A stretch of 64,000 nt of DNA from Virgisporangium aurantiacum (GCF_016863635.1 NZ_BOPG01000033.1:124001-188000); one strand, 5' to 3'; counted from the stretch's first letter, positions 54,670 through 63,888 are shown. Notes: generated by a model from the letters alone, not told the origin. Numbers and translations: made by a program.

Positions 54670-55479
54670 TCAGCCGCGCAGTCGTGAGGTTTCGGCCACG
54701 TTCAGGGTCAGCTTCGAGGCCATCGCGATGGCTTCCAGGTCGCCGCGCAGCAGGGCGGCCGCGACGTCGGGCTTTCCGATCGAGACGAGCCGGGACGCGG
54801 CGACGCCGGCGAGTTCCGTGTCGCCGTCGATCAGCTTGCGGGCCATGCGGGCCTGGAGCACGTTCAGTTCGGCGAACGCCGACCGGTCGAGCGACGTGAT
54901 GATCTCGCTGTCGAGCCGTCCCTGCAGGGCGAGGTCGGTCGCGACCGACCGGAGCCAGTCCGGCCACCAGCGGTAGGTGCCCAGCGCGCGTCCCGCCCGC
55001 ACCGCCTGCTCCGGATCCTGGCCGCGCTTGAGGAGCTCGATGGTGAACGCGGTGTGCAATGTCGACGATCGCAGCGACGCGAAGATCGCGTGCAGCAGCT
55101 TGTCCATGCCGACGCTGGCCTCCGCGTCCGCCGCCGCGGCGCCGTACCGCTGGCGCATCAGGTGGCAGATCGCCCGGCTCTCGCGCACGCCCGGTTCGTC
55201 GTCCTGGCCCAGGTCGCGGCGCTTGATCAGCAGGGTCTCCAGCCGCTCGGTCACCTTGAGCGCGGCGGCCTGCAGCTCGGGCGTGGGCCGGATGAGCGAC
55301 GACACGACCCGGGTCAGGGCCAGGTCGGCCTCGCGACGCAGCATGCGCTGCGGGATGCGGGGGAGGATCAGCTCGGCCAGCCGCTCCGTCGCGACGGCGG
55401 AGTCGAAGTCGCCGCAGTAGTGCAGCAGCCCGTCCCACCACTCCGGCGAATGCGGGTCGGGGTGGGTCATCGTGGTCAT
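54670..55479 (-). CDS. Hypothetical helical protein
   Basis: A 269-residue soluble, almost wholly helical protein of repeat-like character (RLAELILPRIPQRMLRREADLALTRVVSSLI, GVAASRLVSIGKPDVAAALLRGDLEAIAMASKL). No family or catalytic motif is recognised; it could be an ARM/HEAT-like scaffold. ATG 55479 is chosen. It converges on the AraC gene, leaving 6 bp between stops. The 108-bp upstream region also holds the GH43 promoter on the other strand. Confidence 0.7.
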   Translation of the reverse strand: MTTMTHPDPHSPEWWDGLLHYCGDFDSAVATERLAELILPRIPQRMLRREADLALTRVVSSLIRPTPELQAAALKVTERLETLLIKRRDLGQDDEPGVRESRAICHLMRQRYGAAAADAEASVGMDKLLHAIFASLRSSTLHTAFTIELLKRGQDPEQAVRAGRALGTYRWWPDWLRSVATDLALQGRLDSEIITSLDRSAFAELNVLQARMARKLIDGDTELAGVAASRLVSIGKPDVAAALLRGDLEAIAMASKLTLNVAETSRLRG

Positions 55480-55553
55480 CGCCGCTTTCCAGGGGTGGTA
55501 TTCGTCTGCTCGGCTGGCACATCGGCGGCGACCGCCGCGTCCTGAGACTTTTG

Positions 55554-55581
55554 TTGACTTGCCGGTTGTTAGCGATAACAT
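55554..55581 (+). promoter_or_regulatory. Promoter and LacI-type operator of GH43-like gene
   Basis: TTGACT at 55554-55559, a 16-bp spacer, TAACAT at 55576-55581. TGTTAGCGATAACA at 55567-55580 is an inverted repeat (TGTTA/TAACA) over the -10, of a type found before pentosan genes in actinomycetes. TAACAT ends 6 nt before ATG 55588, so the mRNA may be leaderless. Confidence 0.65.
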
Positions 55582-55587
55582 CGATGG

Positions 55588-56964
55588 ATGTCCCTATCGC
55601 GACGAGACTTCATGGTCCTCACCGGCCTCACTACGACGTTCAGCGCCGCCGCCGCCGTCGCCGGTACCCGGGAGGCGTCGGCGGCCAACTCCGCCTACGT
55701 GTTCGCGTACTTCACCGAGTCGCCCAACCAGACCGCCGCCAACTACGGCCTGCACCTCGCGGTGAGCACCGACGGGCTGAACTGGCAGCCGCTGAACCAG
55801 AACAACCCGGTGGTCACCCCCACGGCCGGCACGCTCGGCCTGCGCGACCCGTTCATCCTGCGCAAGCAGGACGGCACGTTCGTGATCCTGGCCACCGACC
55901 TCAACGGCACCGACTTCAGCCAGAACAACCAGTACCTGCACGTCTGGGACTCGACGAACCTGACGAGCTTCACCGGCTACCGCCGGGTCAGGATGCACGG
56001 CCTGAACACGCACACCTGGGCGCCGACGGCGTTCTGGGACCAGGCCCGGGGCCAGTACGGCATCGTGTACTCGGCCAACAACGGCGCCGACGTGTTCATG
56101 GTCAACTACACGTCGGACTTCCGGACGGTCACCACCAACCAGGTGTACTTCAGCCCCGGATTCGGGGTGCTCGACGGCGACGTCGTGGTCGACGGCTCGA
56201 CGTTCTACCTCTACTACAAGAACCTCTCCACCGGCCTGCTGTACGGGGCCCGCTCCGGCACCGGCGCGCCGAACAGCTACACCACCTACACGAGCGGCCT
56301 GCGGCAGGGCAACCAGATGGAGGCGCCGCTGCTCATCAAGGACAACAGCGGCAGCGGATGGCGGTTGTGGGGCGACTCGTTCAGCCCCGTCAACAACGAC
56401 TTCTACGCGTGGTCGACGTCGAACGTCGGCGCCAACTCGTGGACGGCGTTGAACCAGCGCACCTACACCCCGCCCATGAACGCCAAGCACGGCTCGATCG
56501 TCGGGATCACGAGCGCCGAGTACAGCGGCCTCACCGCGCGCTGGGGCCTGCCGAACTGGGTCCGCCTGAAGTCGTCGAACTTCCCGGACCGGTTCGTGCG
56601 GCACGCCAACAACCTGGGCCGCATCGACACCTACCCGATGGAGCCGTACCAGGACCAGATGTGGCGGATGGTGGCCGGCCTGGCCGACGGGGCCGGCGTG
56701 TCGTTCCAGTCGGTCAACTACCCGACCCGCTACCTGCGCCACTACAACTACGAGATCCGCCTCGACGTCAACGACAACACCGCCGCGTTCCGCGCCGACG
56801 CCACGTTCTCCCGCGTCGCCGGTCTCAGCGACTCGACGTGGTCGTCGTTCCGCTCCTACAACGTCGCCGACCGCTACCTGCGGCACTCGAACTACGTGCT
56901 GCGGATCGACCCGATCAGCACCGCCACCGACCGCGAGGACGCGACGTTCCGCGTGACGTCCTGA
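55588..56964 (+). CDS. Tat-exported GH43-like glycosidase with AbfB domain
   Basis: A 458-residue protein. The N-terminus MSLSRRDFMVLTGLTTTFSAAAA is a Tat-type signal (SRRDFM). Residues ~35-320 form a five-bladed propeller like GH43/62 enzymes (YFTESPNQTAANYGLHLAVSTDGLNW, GLRDPFILRKQDGTFVILATDL, DGDVVVDGSTFYLYYK). The Asp in RDPF is the expected catalytic base; Asp and Glu further on are less certain. Residues ~325-458 form an AbfB/CBM42-like trefoil with repeated RFVRHANNLGRID, RYLRHYNYEIRLD and RYLRHSNYVLRID, which binds arabinofuranose side chains. An extracellular arabinan or arabinoxylan role fits the operator upstream. Confidence 0.87.
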   Translation: MSLSRRDFMVLTGLTTTFSAAAAVAGTREASAANSAYVFAYFTESPNQTAANYGLHLAVSTDGLNWQPLNQNNPVVTPTAGTLGLRDPFILRKQDGTFVILATDLNGTDFSQNNQYLHVWDSTNLTSFTGYRRVRMHGLNTHTWAPTAFWDQARGQYGIVYSANNGADVFMVNYTSDFRTVTTNQVYFSPGFGVLDGDVVVDGSTFYLYYKNLSTGLLYGARSGTGAPNSYTTYTSGLRQGNQMEAPLLIKDNSGSGWRLWGDSFSPVNNDFYAWSTSNVGANSWTALNQRTYTPPMNAKHGSIVGITSAEYSGLTARWGLPNWVRLKSSNFPDRFVRHANNLGRIDTYPMEPYQDQMWRMVAGLADGAGVSFQSVNYPTRYLRHYNYEIRLDVNDNTAAFRADATFSRVAGLSDSTWSSFRSYNVADRYLRHSNYVLRIDPISTATDREDATFRVTS

Positions 56965-57031
56965 AACCGGGAACAGATCCGCCCCCGTCGGTGAATAAGA
57001 AATGGAGGATCACCGATATCGGGGAGAGTTG

Positions 57032-60000
57032 ATGATTGGACGTAGGTTCGTGGCGCGGGCCACGGCCGCGGCGGTGCTGGCCGCCACGGCCGTCACCGCG
57101 GCCGTCGCCACCGCGGCGCCACCCGGAAGCGCCGGGCCGCCCGCCGTTCCGCCCGGCGCGCAGGGGTCATGGGTCACGCTCATCACGGGGGACCGGGTGC
57201 TCGTCGGCGCCGCTGACTTCGTCGAGCCGGTGCGGCGGGCGCGGCCGGCGCAGTTCCAGCGGTTCACCCGGCACGGCGACCGGTACGTCGTGCCGTCCGA
57301 CGCGGGCCTGCTGGTGCACGCCGGCAAGCTCGACCTGGAACTGTTCAACGTCACCGGCCTCGTGCGGCAGGGCTACGACGACGCGCGGGTCCCGACGGTG
57401 CCGCTGCTCGTCAAGTATTCGGGTGCCGCCAAAGCGGCGCCGGGCGGTGCGGCCGTGCGGCGGGCGCTTCCGGGCGTGCGGATGGCCGCCGTCGACGCGA
57501 AGAAATCCGGCGCCGGACGGATGCTGACGGACCTTTCCGGGGTCGAACGCGTCTGGCTGAACGCCAAGGCCCGGGTGACGCTCGACGAGAGCGTCACGCG
57601 GATCGGCGCACCGGCGGCCTGGGCGAAGGGCGTCACCGGCACGGGAGTGACGGTCGCGGTGCTCGACACCGGCATCGACACCGACCACCCCGACCTCACC
57701 GGCCGGGTCACCGCGTCGCGCGACTTCTCCGGCAAGGGCAACGTCGAGGACGGCAACGGGCACGGCACCCACGTCGCGTCGACGGTGGCCGGGTCGGGCG
57801 CCGCGTCCGGCGGGAAGTACCGGGGCGTGGCGCCCGACGCGTCGCTCGCCGTGGGCAAGGTGCTCGACGACACCGGCTTCGGAACCTTCGACGCGATCAT
57901 CGCCGGTATGCAGTGGGCGGCCGCCGAGGTGCACGCCGACGTGGTGAACCTGAGCCTCGGCGGGTACGGCAGCGACGGCACCGACCCGGTGTCGGCGGCC
58001 GTCGACGAGTTGACCCGGCAGTACGGCACGCTGTTCGTCGCCGCCGCGGGCAACGACGGCGCCGACGAGTGGGTCTCCACCCCGGCCGCCGCCACGTCGG
58101 CGCTGGCCGTCGGTAGCGTCAGCAAGACCGACGTGCTGAGCGGGTTCTCCAACCGCGGTCCGCGCATCGGCGACGGCGCGGTCAAGCCGGAGATCGCGGC
58201 GCCCGGCGAGGGCATCGTGGCGGCCGCGCCGGCGGGTGTTCCGCCGCTGGGCGAACCGATCGGCGACGCGTACCAGCGCCTCGACGGCACGTCGATGGCG
58301 ACGCCGCACGTGGCCGGTTCGGCCGCCCTGCTGGTCCAACAGCACACCGACTGGGCACCCGCCCAGCTGAAGGACGCGTTGATGAGCACCGCCGTCGAGG
58401 TCGCGGATGCCGGTCCCTACGCGGTGGGCACCGGTCGGGTGGACGTGGGCCGGGCGACCGGCCAACCGGTCACCGCCACCGGCAGCGTCTCGACGTACCT
58501 GAGGTGGCCCAACCTCGGCACCTCGCGCACGCAGCCGGTCACCTGGCGGAACACCGGATCCGCGCCGGTGACGCTGACCCTCGCCGCGTCGGTGACGCGC
58601 CGCGACGGGGCGCCGGCACCGGCGGAGACGCTGCGGCTCTCGGCCACCACCGTCACCGTGCCCGCGGGCGGAACGTCCACTGTGGACGTCACGGCGTCCG
58701 CTGTGGACGGTGCGGCCGGCACCTACGGCGGGGTGCTCGTCGCGCGCGACGCGGGCGGCGGCGTGGTCACCCGCACCGCCCTGTCGGTGCTCCAGGAGGA
58801 GGAGCTGTACGACCTGACGGTCAGCCTGATCAACCGGGACGGCGTGGCGGCGGCCGAGGGCGACTTCCCGAGCGTCACCATCTTCGACCTCGACGACGGA
58901 GACTTCTTCTACTGGGGCCTGTCCGGCACGGTACGGCTGCCCGCCGGGCGGTACGCCGTCCACACGACGATCGAGACGCCGCGGGCCGGGCAGGAGTCGT
59001 CGTTCAGCTTCATCAGCCACCCGGAGCTGGTCCTCGACCGGAACGTCGCGCAGACGTTCGACGCCCGCGACGGCAACCCGGTGTCGATCACCGTCGACAA
59101 CCCGGCCGCGCGGGGCGGGTCGTACATGACCCAGGTGACGAGCCGCATCAGCGACTGCGACTGCGTGCACGGCGTCAGCTTCTCGCTCGATCCGCGGTTC
59201 GACACGGTGTACGCGGCGACGGTGCCCGGCACCGGCTCGCCCACCTACACGTTCGGGCAGGCGCGCCGGGCGCTGGAGCCGGAGCTCGAACTGTTCGCCG
59301 ACGACGGCCAACCGTTCGAGGTCGCCACCGGCTGGCTGAGCGGATCGCCGACACCGGCGGAGGCCGCGACCCTGCCGATGGTCTACGGCGGGCAGGCCAG
59401 GCCGGAGGACCTGGCCGGTATCGACGCCACGGGGAAGATCGTGCTCGCCGAGCTGCCCGGTGACCTGACGTACGAGGAGGTGTACCGGCGGACGGCGAAC
59501 ATCCGGGCGGCGGGCGCGCGGCTGGCGTTCGTCACCGTCCAATCGTCTTTTGCGACCCGGGCCGGAGCCGAGCCGGAGCCGGCACCGGCGCTGCCGACGC
59601 TGCGCGGTTTCGGCCGGACCGCGGCGCGGTTGGCGGCCCTGGTGAAGAGCGGCCAGACGACCGTGCGGTACGCGAGCCGGCCGGCGTCGTCGCTCCGGTA
59701 CGAACTCGCGTACGGGGTGCGGGGGCAGCTGACCACGGCGCAGGAGCACCGGCCGCGGACGAAGGATCTCGCCGCGGTGCGCACGGCGTACCACGACAAC
59801 GTGGCCGGTGCCGTGCGGTACGTCGTCGCGTCCGTCGACTACCTCGACACCCAACTCGGTGGCGGCTGGTCTGCGCCGGTGCTCGCCGGGCGGGAGACCG
59901 TCGAGTACTTCACCCCCGGAACGTGGCGGCTGTCGTCGGGCGGGTACTGGGGTCCGCGGGACTCGATGGGCGAGACGATCGACCTGGCGGCCCGGCGCAC

Positions 60001-60679
60001 GTACCGGATCACCTGGAACAAGGCGGTCGCCGGCCCGGTGTTCCCCGGCACCGTGCGCACGCGCGCGGGCGAACGGCCGTGGGTGTGGCGGGACAGCGAC
60101 GCGATCGACGTGATCCTGCCCCTCTACGGCGACGCGGCCGGCCACCCACGCGTCCCGTTCCCCGAGGACGGGACCGACACCGGTTCGATCAGCCTCTACC
60201 GCGACGGCGCGTTGGTGGGCACCGTTCCGGCGCCCGACCAGGCCCGGTTCGAGGTACCGCCCGGGCCCGGCACGTACCGGCTGGTGGCGGAGACCAACCG
60301 CGCGGTGGACTGGTGGCCACAGTGGACGACGGTGTCGGCGGCGTGGACGTTCCGCTCGTCGGCGGCCGGCAACGGCAAACCCCTGCCGCTGCTGACCGCC
60401 CGCTTCACCCCCGACGTCGACGTCCGCAACCGGGCACCGGGCGGCTGCCCGTTCACGATCCCGGTGCAGACGTCGTCGGCGGTGAAGACGGTGACCGTCG
60501 ACGTCTCCTACGACGACGGCCGCACGTGGCACCGGGCGGCGGTGCGCGGCTCCGGTGACCGGTGGACGGCGTCGGTCTTCCACCCGAGGTCCGGTCAGGT
60601 CTCGCTGCGGGCGACGGCGGTCGACGCCGCCGGCAACCGCGTCGAGCAGACGGTGCTACGGGCGTACACGATCGCCTGA
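57032..60679 (+). CDS. Large secreted subtilisin-like S8 serine protease
   Basis: A 1215-residue exported protease. It has a signal peptide to ~29, a propeptide to ~190 and an S8 catalytic domain with the triad Asp (VAVLDTGIDTDHPD), His (GNGHGTHVAST) and Ser (LDGTSMATPHVAGSAALL). The oxyanion Asn is in FVAAAGNDG. The ~700-residue C-terminal part contains beta-sandwich domains and a PA-like insert (DATGKIVLAELPGDLTYEEVYRRTANIRAAGARLAFVTV) and ends with an Ig-like region with DVSYDDGRTWHRA. ATG 57032 follows GGGGAGAG. It probably degrades extracellular proteins; the PA domain may select substrates. Confidence 0.92.
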   Translation: MIGRRFVARATAAAVLAATAVTAAVATAAPPGSAGPPAVPPGAQGSWVTLITGDRVLVGAADFVEPVRRARPAQFQRFTRHGDRYVVPSDAGLLVHAGKLDLELFNVTGLVRQGYDDARVPTVPLLVKYSGAAKAAPGGAAVRRALPGVRMAAVDAKKSGAGRMLTDLSGVERVWLNAKARVTLDESVTRIGAPAAWAKGVTGTGVTVAVLDTGIDTDHPDLTGRVTASRDFSGKGNVEDGNGHGTHVASTVAGSGAASGGKYRGVAPDASLAVGKVLDDTGFGTFDAIIAGMQWAAAEVHADVVNLSLGGYGSDGTDPVSAAVDELTRQYGTLFVAAAGNDGADEWVSTPAAATSALAVGSVSKTDVLSGFSNRGPRIGDGAVKPEIAAPGEGIVAAAPAGVPPLGEPIGDAYQRLDGTSMATPHVAGSAALLVQQHTDWAPAQLKDALMSTAVEVADAGPYAVGTGRVDVGRATGQPVTATGSVSTYLRWPNLGTSRTQPVTWRNTGSAPVTLTLAASVTRRDGAPAPAETLRLSATTVTVPAGGTSTVDVTASAVDGAAGTYGGVLVARDAGGGVVTRTALSVLQEEELYDLTVSLINRDGVAAAEGDFPSVTIFDLDDGDFFYWGLSGTVRLPAGRYAVHTTIETPRAGQESSFSFISHPELVLDRNVAQTFDARDGNPVSITVDNPAARGGSYMTQVTSRISDCDCVHGVSFSLDPRFDTVYAATVPGTGSPTYTFGQARRALEPELELFADDGQPFEVATGWLSGSPTPAEAATLPMVYGGQARPEDLAGIDATGKIVLAELPGDLTYEEVYRRTANIRAAGARLAFVTVQSSFATRAGAEPEPAPALPTLRGFGRTAARLAALVKSGQTTVRYASRPASSLRYELAYGVRGQLTTAQEHRPRTKDLAAVRTAYHDNVAGAVRYVVASVDYLDTQLGGGWSAPVLAGRETVEYFTPGTWRLSSGGYWGPRDSMGETIDLAARRTYRITWNKAVAGPVFPGTVRTRAGERPWVWRDSDAIDVILPLYGDAAGHPRVPFPEDGTDTGSISLYRDGALVGTVPAPDQARFEVPPGPGTYRLVAETNRAVDWWPQWTTVSAAWTFRSSAAGNGKPLPLLTARFTPDVDVRNRAPGGCPFTIPVQTSSAVKTVTVDVSYDDGRTWHRAAVRGSGDRWTASVFHPRSGQVSLRATAVDAAGNRVEQTVLRAYTIA

Positions 60680-60685
60680 TCGGTC

Positions 60686-60716
60686 GGGGCGGCCCTCGGT
60701 TCACGAGGGCCGCCCC
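60686..60716. terminator. Bidirectional terminator hairpin
   Basis: GGGGCGGCCCTCG, loop GTTCA, CGAGGGCCGCCCC: a perfect 13-bp stem between the converging protease (60679) and amylase (60729) genes. Confidence 0.75.
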
Positions 60717-60728
60717 TCCGCCGGGCGG

Positions 60729-62534
60729 CTACCGCCAGGTGCTGGTCAGCGTCACGGCGGTGGTGGGTGTGTAGGTGCGGTTGGCGCCGGCCTCCCAGGT
60801 GACGGTGCCGTTCGGGTCCTTCTTGATGAGTTTGTATTCGATCGGCTGCCCGGTCGGTAGGGCGACCGTCGCCTTCCAGACGGGGTAGTCGGCGGCCGAG
60901 AGGGGCACGGCGTTCGCCGGATTCCACGAACCGAGTTCCGGGGTGGATCCGGCCACGAACACGTTCTGGCCGAACCATGTCGTCACGGTGGCGTGGAACG
61001 AGACGGCGACCGTGCCGCCGGGCGGGTTCGACGGGCCACCCGTGGTGCGCGCGTTCACGTGGAGCGCGACGCCGCGGTTGGCCGGGATCGTCGTGGTGAA
61101 ACTTCCGCCGGACACCGCGATCACGCCGCCGGTGCAGGTGTTGTTGACGAACGTGCCGCGCGCGACGTTGCAGTAGTTGCCGTCCGGAAGGCTCGTGGCG
61201 AACGTGCGGGTCCACGCGCTGTCGGTGGCGTTGAAGGCGGCGTAGCCGCGGCTGCCGCGGGCGAACGCGAGGCGCCCGTTGCCGTCGGTCACCTGGTTCG
61301 CGATTCCGGTGCCGTCGGTGGCGTTGCGGAAGCTGGGCATGCCGGCGACCTGCTCGTTGCGGTGCTCGCAGATCCACTGCGTGCCGCAACTGGCGGCGTT
61401 CGTGGTGCCGTTCGACGAACTCGGCGGCCCCTGTGCATTCTGGCTGAACGCATAGCTCGACATGAGCTGCGGCGTGCCGTACGGATGGGCCATCATGAAC
61501 GCGTCGGCGAGGTAGTAGCGGTCGCCGTTCTTGTAGGTGAGCGTCGGCGTCGACCGTTGGGTGTCGTGGTTGTCGACGAACACGACGGCCTGGCCGCCGG
61601 TGAGCCCGCCGTAGTTCTGCAGGTTGGCGAACTGCGCGATGTTGCCGCCCTGGAAGCCCGAGGACACGGCCCGCTGGTAGTCGAAGTTGGTGACCTTGCC
61701 CAGCGGCGCGTACGCGGTGTACGGAATGGTGCCGTCGCCGTACACCTCGTGGAAGATATCGGGACGCCCACCGAACTCGGGCACGTCGTGCAGCCGCGAG
61801 ATGATGTCGGCGAGGTGCGCCTCCTGCACGTGCTTGGCGGCGTCCACCCGGAACCCGGCGACCCCGAGGTCGATCACGGAGTTCATGTACTTCGCTATCT
61901 TGCGGCGCACCTCCGGGTCGCCGGTGTTGAGGTCGGCGAGGTTCAGCAGTTCGCAGTCCTGCACCTCGGCCTTGTTGCCCCAGTTGCTGATCGCCGTGTA
62001 GCACGGGCCGAAGTCGGCGTACACGTAGCGGTCGCCGGAGCCGTCGTTGAACAGGTTCGGGTAGTCGTACTTGGTGTAGGGCGTACCCGCGCTACCCGGG
62101 CCGTTGCCGGCGGAGGCGGTGCCGGTCATGTGGTTCAGCACGACGTCCACATAGATCTTGACCCCGACGGCCCGGCAGCGCTGGATCATGTTGACGAACT
62201 CGGCGCGGGTTCCGCGCCGCGTCTGGTCGAGGCGGTAGGAGACGGGCTGGTAGTCCTGCCACCACGGGTAGGTGGCGCCTTCGGCGCTGGGCAGCACCAC
62301 GTGCTCCTGCGGCGGCGACACCTGCACGCCGCCCCAGCCGTTGGGGCCGAGGGTGGTTTCGCACTCGCTCGCGATGGACGCCCACCGCCACTGGAAGAGA
62401 TGGACGATCGACGTTCCGTTGGCGGTCGCGGCCCGCGCGGGCGTCGCGGTGGTGGCGGCGACAAGACCATAGGAGAGGACGAGGAGGGTGACGGCTGCCG
62501 CTGCCCAGGCGACAGCCCTTCTACGGATCGGCAT
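60729..62534 (-). CDS. Secreted alpha-amylase (GH13) with CBM20 starch-binding domain
   Basis: A 601-residue exported enzyme that hydrolyses alpha-1,4-glucan in starch. The signal peptide runs to ~35. The GH13 domain starts TSIVHLFQWRWASIASECETTLGPNGWGGVQVSPP and carries VDVVLNHM, the nucleophile Asp in GFRVDAAKH, the acid Glu in IFHEVYGDG and Asp in FVDNHDTQR. A beta-domain C follows, then CBM20 (~500-601: VSFHATVTTWFGQNVFVAGSTPELGSWNPANAVPLS). ATG 62534 has a GGAG site; an upstream in-frame TTG is less likely. It is preceded by a promoter and a TTGCA-type operator and by a LacI gene, typical of MalR-like control. Confidence 0.95.
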   Translation of the reverse strand: MPIRRRAVAWAAAAVTLLVLSYGLVAATTATPARAATANGTSIVHLFQWRWASIASECETTLGPNGWGGVQVSPPQEHVVLPSAEGATYPWWQDYQPVSYRLDQTRRGTRAEFVNMIQRCRAVGVKIYVDVVLNHMTGTASAGNGPGSAGTPYTKYDYPNLFNDGSGDRYVYADFGPCYTAISNWGNKAEVQDCELLNLADLNTGDPEVRRKIAKYMNSVIDLGVAGFRVDAAKHVQEAHLADIISRLHDVPEFGGRPDIFHEVYGDGTIPYTAYAPLGKVTNFDYQRAVSSGFQGGNIAQFANLQNYGGLTGGQAVVFVDNHDTQRSTPTLTYKNGDRYYLADAFMMAHPYGTPQLMSSYAFSQNAQGPPSSSNGTTNAASCGTQWICEHRNEQVAGMPSFRNATDGTGIANQVTDGNGRLAFARGSRGYAAFNATDSAWTRTFATSLPDGNYCNVARGTFVNNTCTGGVIAVSGGSFTTTIPANRGVALHVNARTTGGPSNPPGGTVAVSFHATVTTWFGQNVFVAGSTPELGSWNPANAVPLSAADYPVWKATVALPTGQPIEYKLIKKDPNGTVTWEAGANRTYTPTTAVTLTSTWR

Positions 62535-62585
62535 GGCGGACTCCGAAGACAGGCGGGACAAGGCGGGAGGCCCCCGAAGAAAGTT

Positions 62586-62602
62586 GTTGCAAGATCTGCA
62601 AC
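62586..62602. promoter_or_regulatory. MalR/LacI-type operator candidate of alpha-amylase
   Basis: GTTGCA, AGATC, TGCAAC: a perfect 6-base-arm palindrome of the TTGCA type described for actinomycete amylase genes. It lies ~20 bp downstream of the -10. Confidence 0.6.
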
Positions 62603-62621
62603 CTCTTTCAACCCCATGCCG

Positions 62622-62650
62622 AATCTAGCAACGTAAATACGTGCCGTGAA
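62622..62650 (-). promoter_or_regulatory. Promoter of alpha-amylase
   Basis: Minus-strand -35 TTCACG (62650-62645), a 17-bp spacer, -10 TAGATT (62627-62622). Confidence 0.55.
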
Positions 62651-62692
62651 CCCCCAAAGCCGAACACATTCACGCCAATGCCCGTGCGCCCC

Positions 62693-62708
62693 CTGAAAGA
62701 GGTTTCAG
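62693..62708. promoter_or_regulatory. CTGAAA-GAGG-TTTCAG inverted repeat
   Basis: Six-base perfect arms upstream of the amylase promoter. A 14-of-16 match in the opposite orientation (TTGAAAGAGGTTGCAG, minus strand) overlaps the 62586-62602 operator region, suggesting a two-site regulatory arrangement. Confidence 0.45.
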
Positions 62709-62750
62709 TCACTTCTCAGCCGCTCGCAGCCCGCCCGCAGGCAGCACGCG

Positions 62751-62823
62751 TCGATCTTGCAGTTGTGTCCGCTCAGAGACGGGGCAAAATACCGCGAAAG
62801 GGCGGGCACAACTGCAAGATCGA
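62751..62823. repeat. Long-armed palindromic repeat, copy 2
   Basis: TCGATCTTGCAGTTGTGTCC at 62751-62770 pairs with 62804-62823 over 20 bp with one G-T wobble; the loop is 33 nt. The arms share GATCTTGCAGTTGTG with copy 1 at 5155-5224, but the loops are unrelated. It follows the LacI stop codon by 19 bp and could terminate that transcript. Confidence 0.85.
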
Positions 62824-62841
62824 CTTGGGTCTGGGGGCGGT

Positions 62842-63888
62842 CTATGCGGGGATGGAGCGGGGGCGTTGCGTGGACGGGCGTGCGGCGGCCGTCGAGGAGC
62901 GGACGATCAGGTCGGGGCGGTAGACGAACTCCGACCGCGGGGCGGCGTGGCCGTTGATCTCGTCGATCAGCGTGTTGACCGCGGCGACCGACATCGGGGA
63001 GACGGGTTGGCGGACCGTGGTCAGCGGGGGGTCGGTGAACGCGATCAACGGCGAGTCGTCGAAGCCGATCACGGACAGGTCGCCGGGAACGGTCAGACCT
63101 CGTTGGCGGGCGGCCCGGATCGCGCCCAGCGCCATGAGGTCTGACCCGCACACGATGCCGGTGACGCCGTCGTCGAGGAGGCGGGCCGCGGCGGCCTCGC
63201 CGCCCTCGACGCCGAACAGGGTGAGGGCGGTCATCGCGTCGAGTTCGTGGTCGGTGGCGTCGAGCAGACGGCGCATCGCGCCGCGGTAACCGGCGATCTT
63301 GCGTTGCACGGGGAGGAACCGTTCCGGGCCGGTGACCAGCCCGATCTTCTGATGGCCGAGCGCCACCAGGTGCGACACCGCGAGGTCGCCGGCCTCCCGG
63401 TCGTCGCAGGAGATGAACGGGGCCTCGATGCCCGGCATGTAGCCGTTGATCAGGACGATCGGCAGCGGGCGGCCGACCAGCTTGCGGTACCGCGCCGGGT
63501 CGGACGTGGTGTCGGCGTGCAGGCCCGACACGAAGATTATCCCGGAGACCTGCCGGTCGAGCAGCAGTTCGACGTACTCGTCCTCGGTGACGCCGCCCGG
63601 GGTCTGCGTGCACAGCACCGGCGTGTAGCCGCGGTGGGCCAGCGCCGACTCGATCGTCTGGGCGAACGCGGGGAAGATCGGGTTCTCCAGTTCGGGCACG
63701 ACCAGCCCGACCAGTCCGGCGCTGCGCTTGCGCAGCCGCTCCGGCCGTTCATAGCCGAGGACGTCGAGCGCGGTGAGCACCGCCTGGCGCTTGTCGGGCG
63801 AGACGCCCGGCCGGTCGTTGAGGACCCGCGACACGGTGGCCTCGCTGACGTCGGCCTGCTGGGCGATGTCGGACAACCGTGCGCGCAT
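62842..63888 (-). CDS. LacI-family transcriptional regulator
   Basis: A 348-residue repressor. The N-terminal HTH and hinge helix are MRARLSDIAQQADVSEATVSRVLNDRPGVSPDKRQAVLTALDVLGYERP. The sugar-binding core contains VGLVVPELENPIFPAFAQTIESALAHRGY, GIVCGSDLMALGAIRAARQRGLTVPGDLSVIGFDDSPLIAFTDPPLTTVRQP. ATG 63888. It lies upstream of the amylase on the same strand, separated by the hairpin repeat, and is the likely MalR-like repressor acting on the TTGCA palindrome. The other LacI-type sites in the window may be bound by different paralogues. Confidence 0.92.
   Translation of the reverse strand: MRARLSDIAQQADVSEATVSRVLNDRPGVSPDKRQAVLTALDVLGYERPERLRKRSAGLVGLVVPELENPIFPAFAQTIESALAHRGYTPVLCTQTPGGVTEDEYVELLLDRQVSGIIFVSGLHADTTSDPARYRKLVGRPLPIVLINGYMPGIEAPFISCDDREAGDLAVSHLVALGHQKIGLVTGPERFLPVQRKIAGYRGAMRRLLDATDHELDAMTALTLFGVEGGEAAAARLLDDGVTGIVCGSDLMALGAIRAARQRGLTVPGDLSVIGFDDSPLIAFTDPPLTTVRQPVSPMSVAAVNTLIDEINGHAAPRSEFVYRPDLIVRSSTAAARPSTQRPRSIPA

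Noticed and set aside
57167..60583. 1138-codon open frame antisense to the S8 protease
   Set aside because: The composition is a shadow of the sense gene and it has no recognisable motif.
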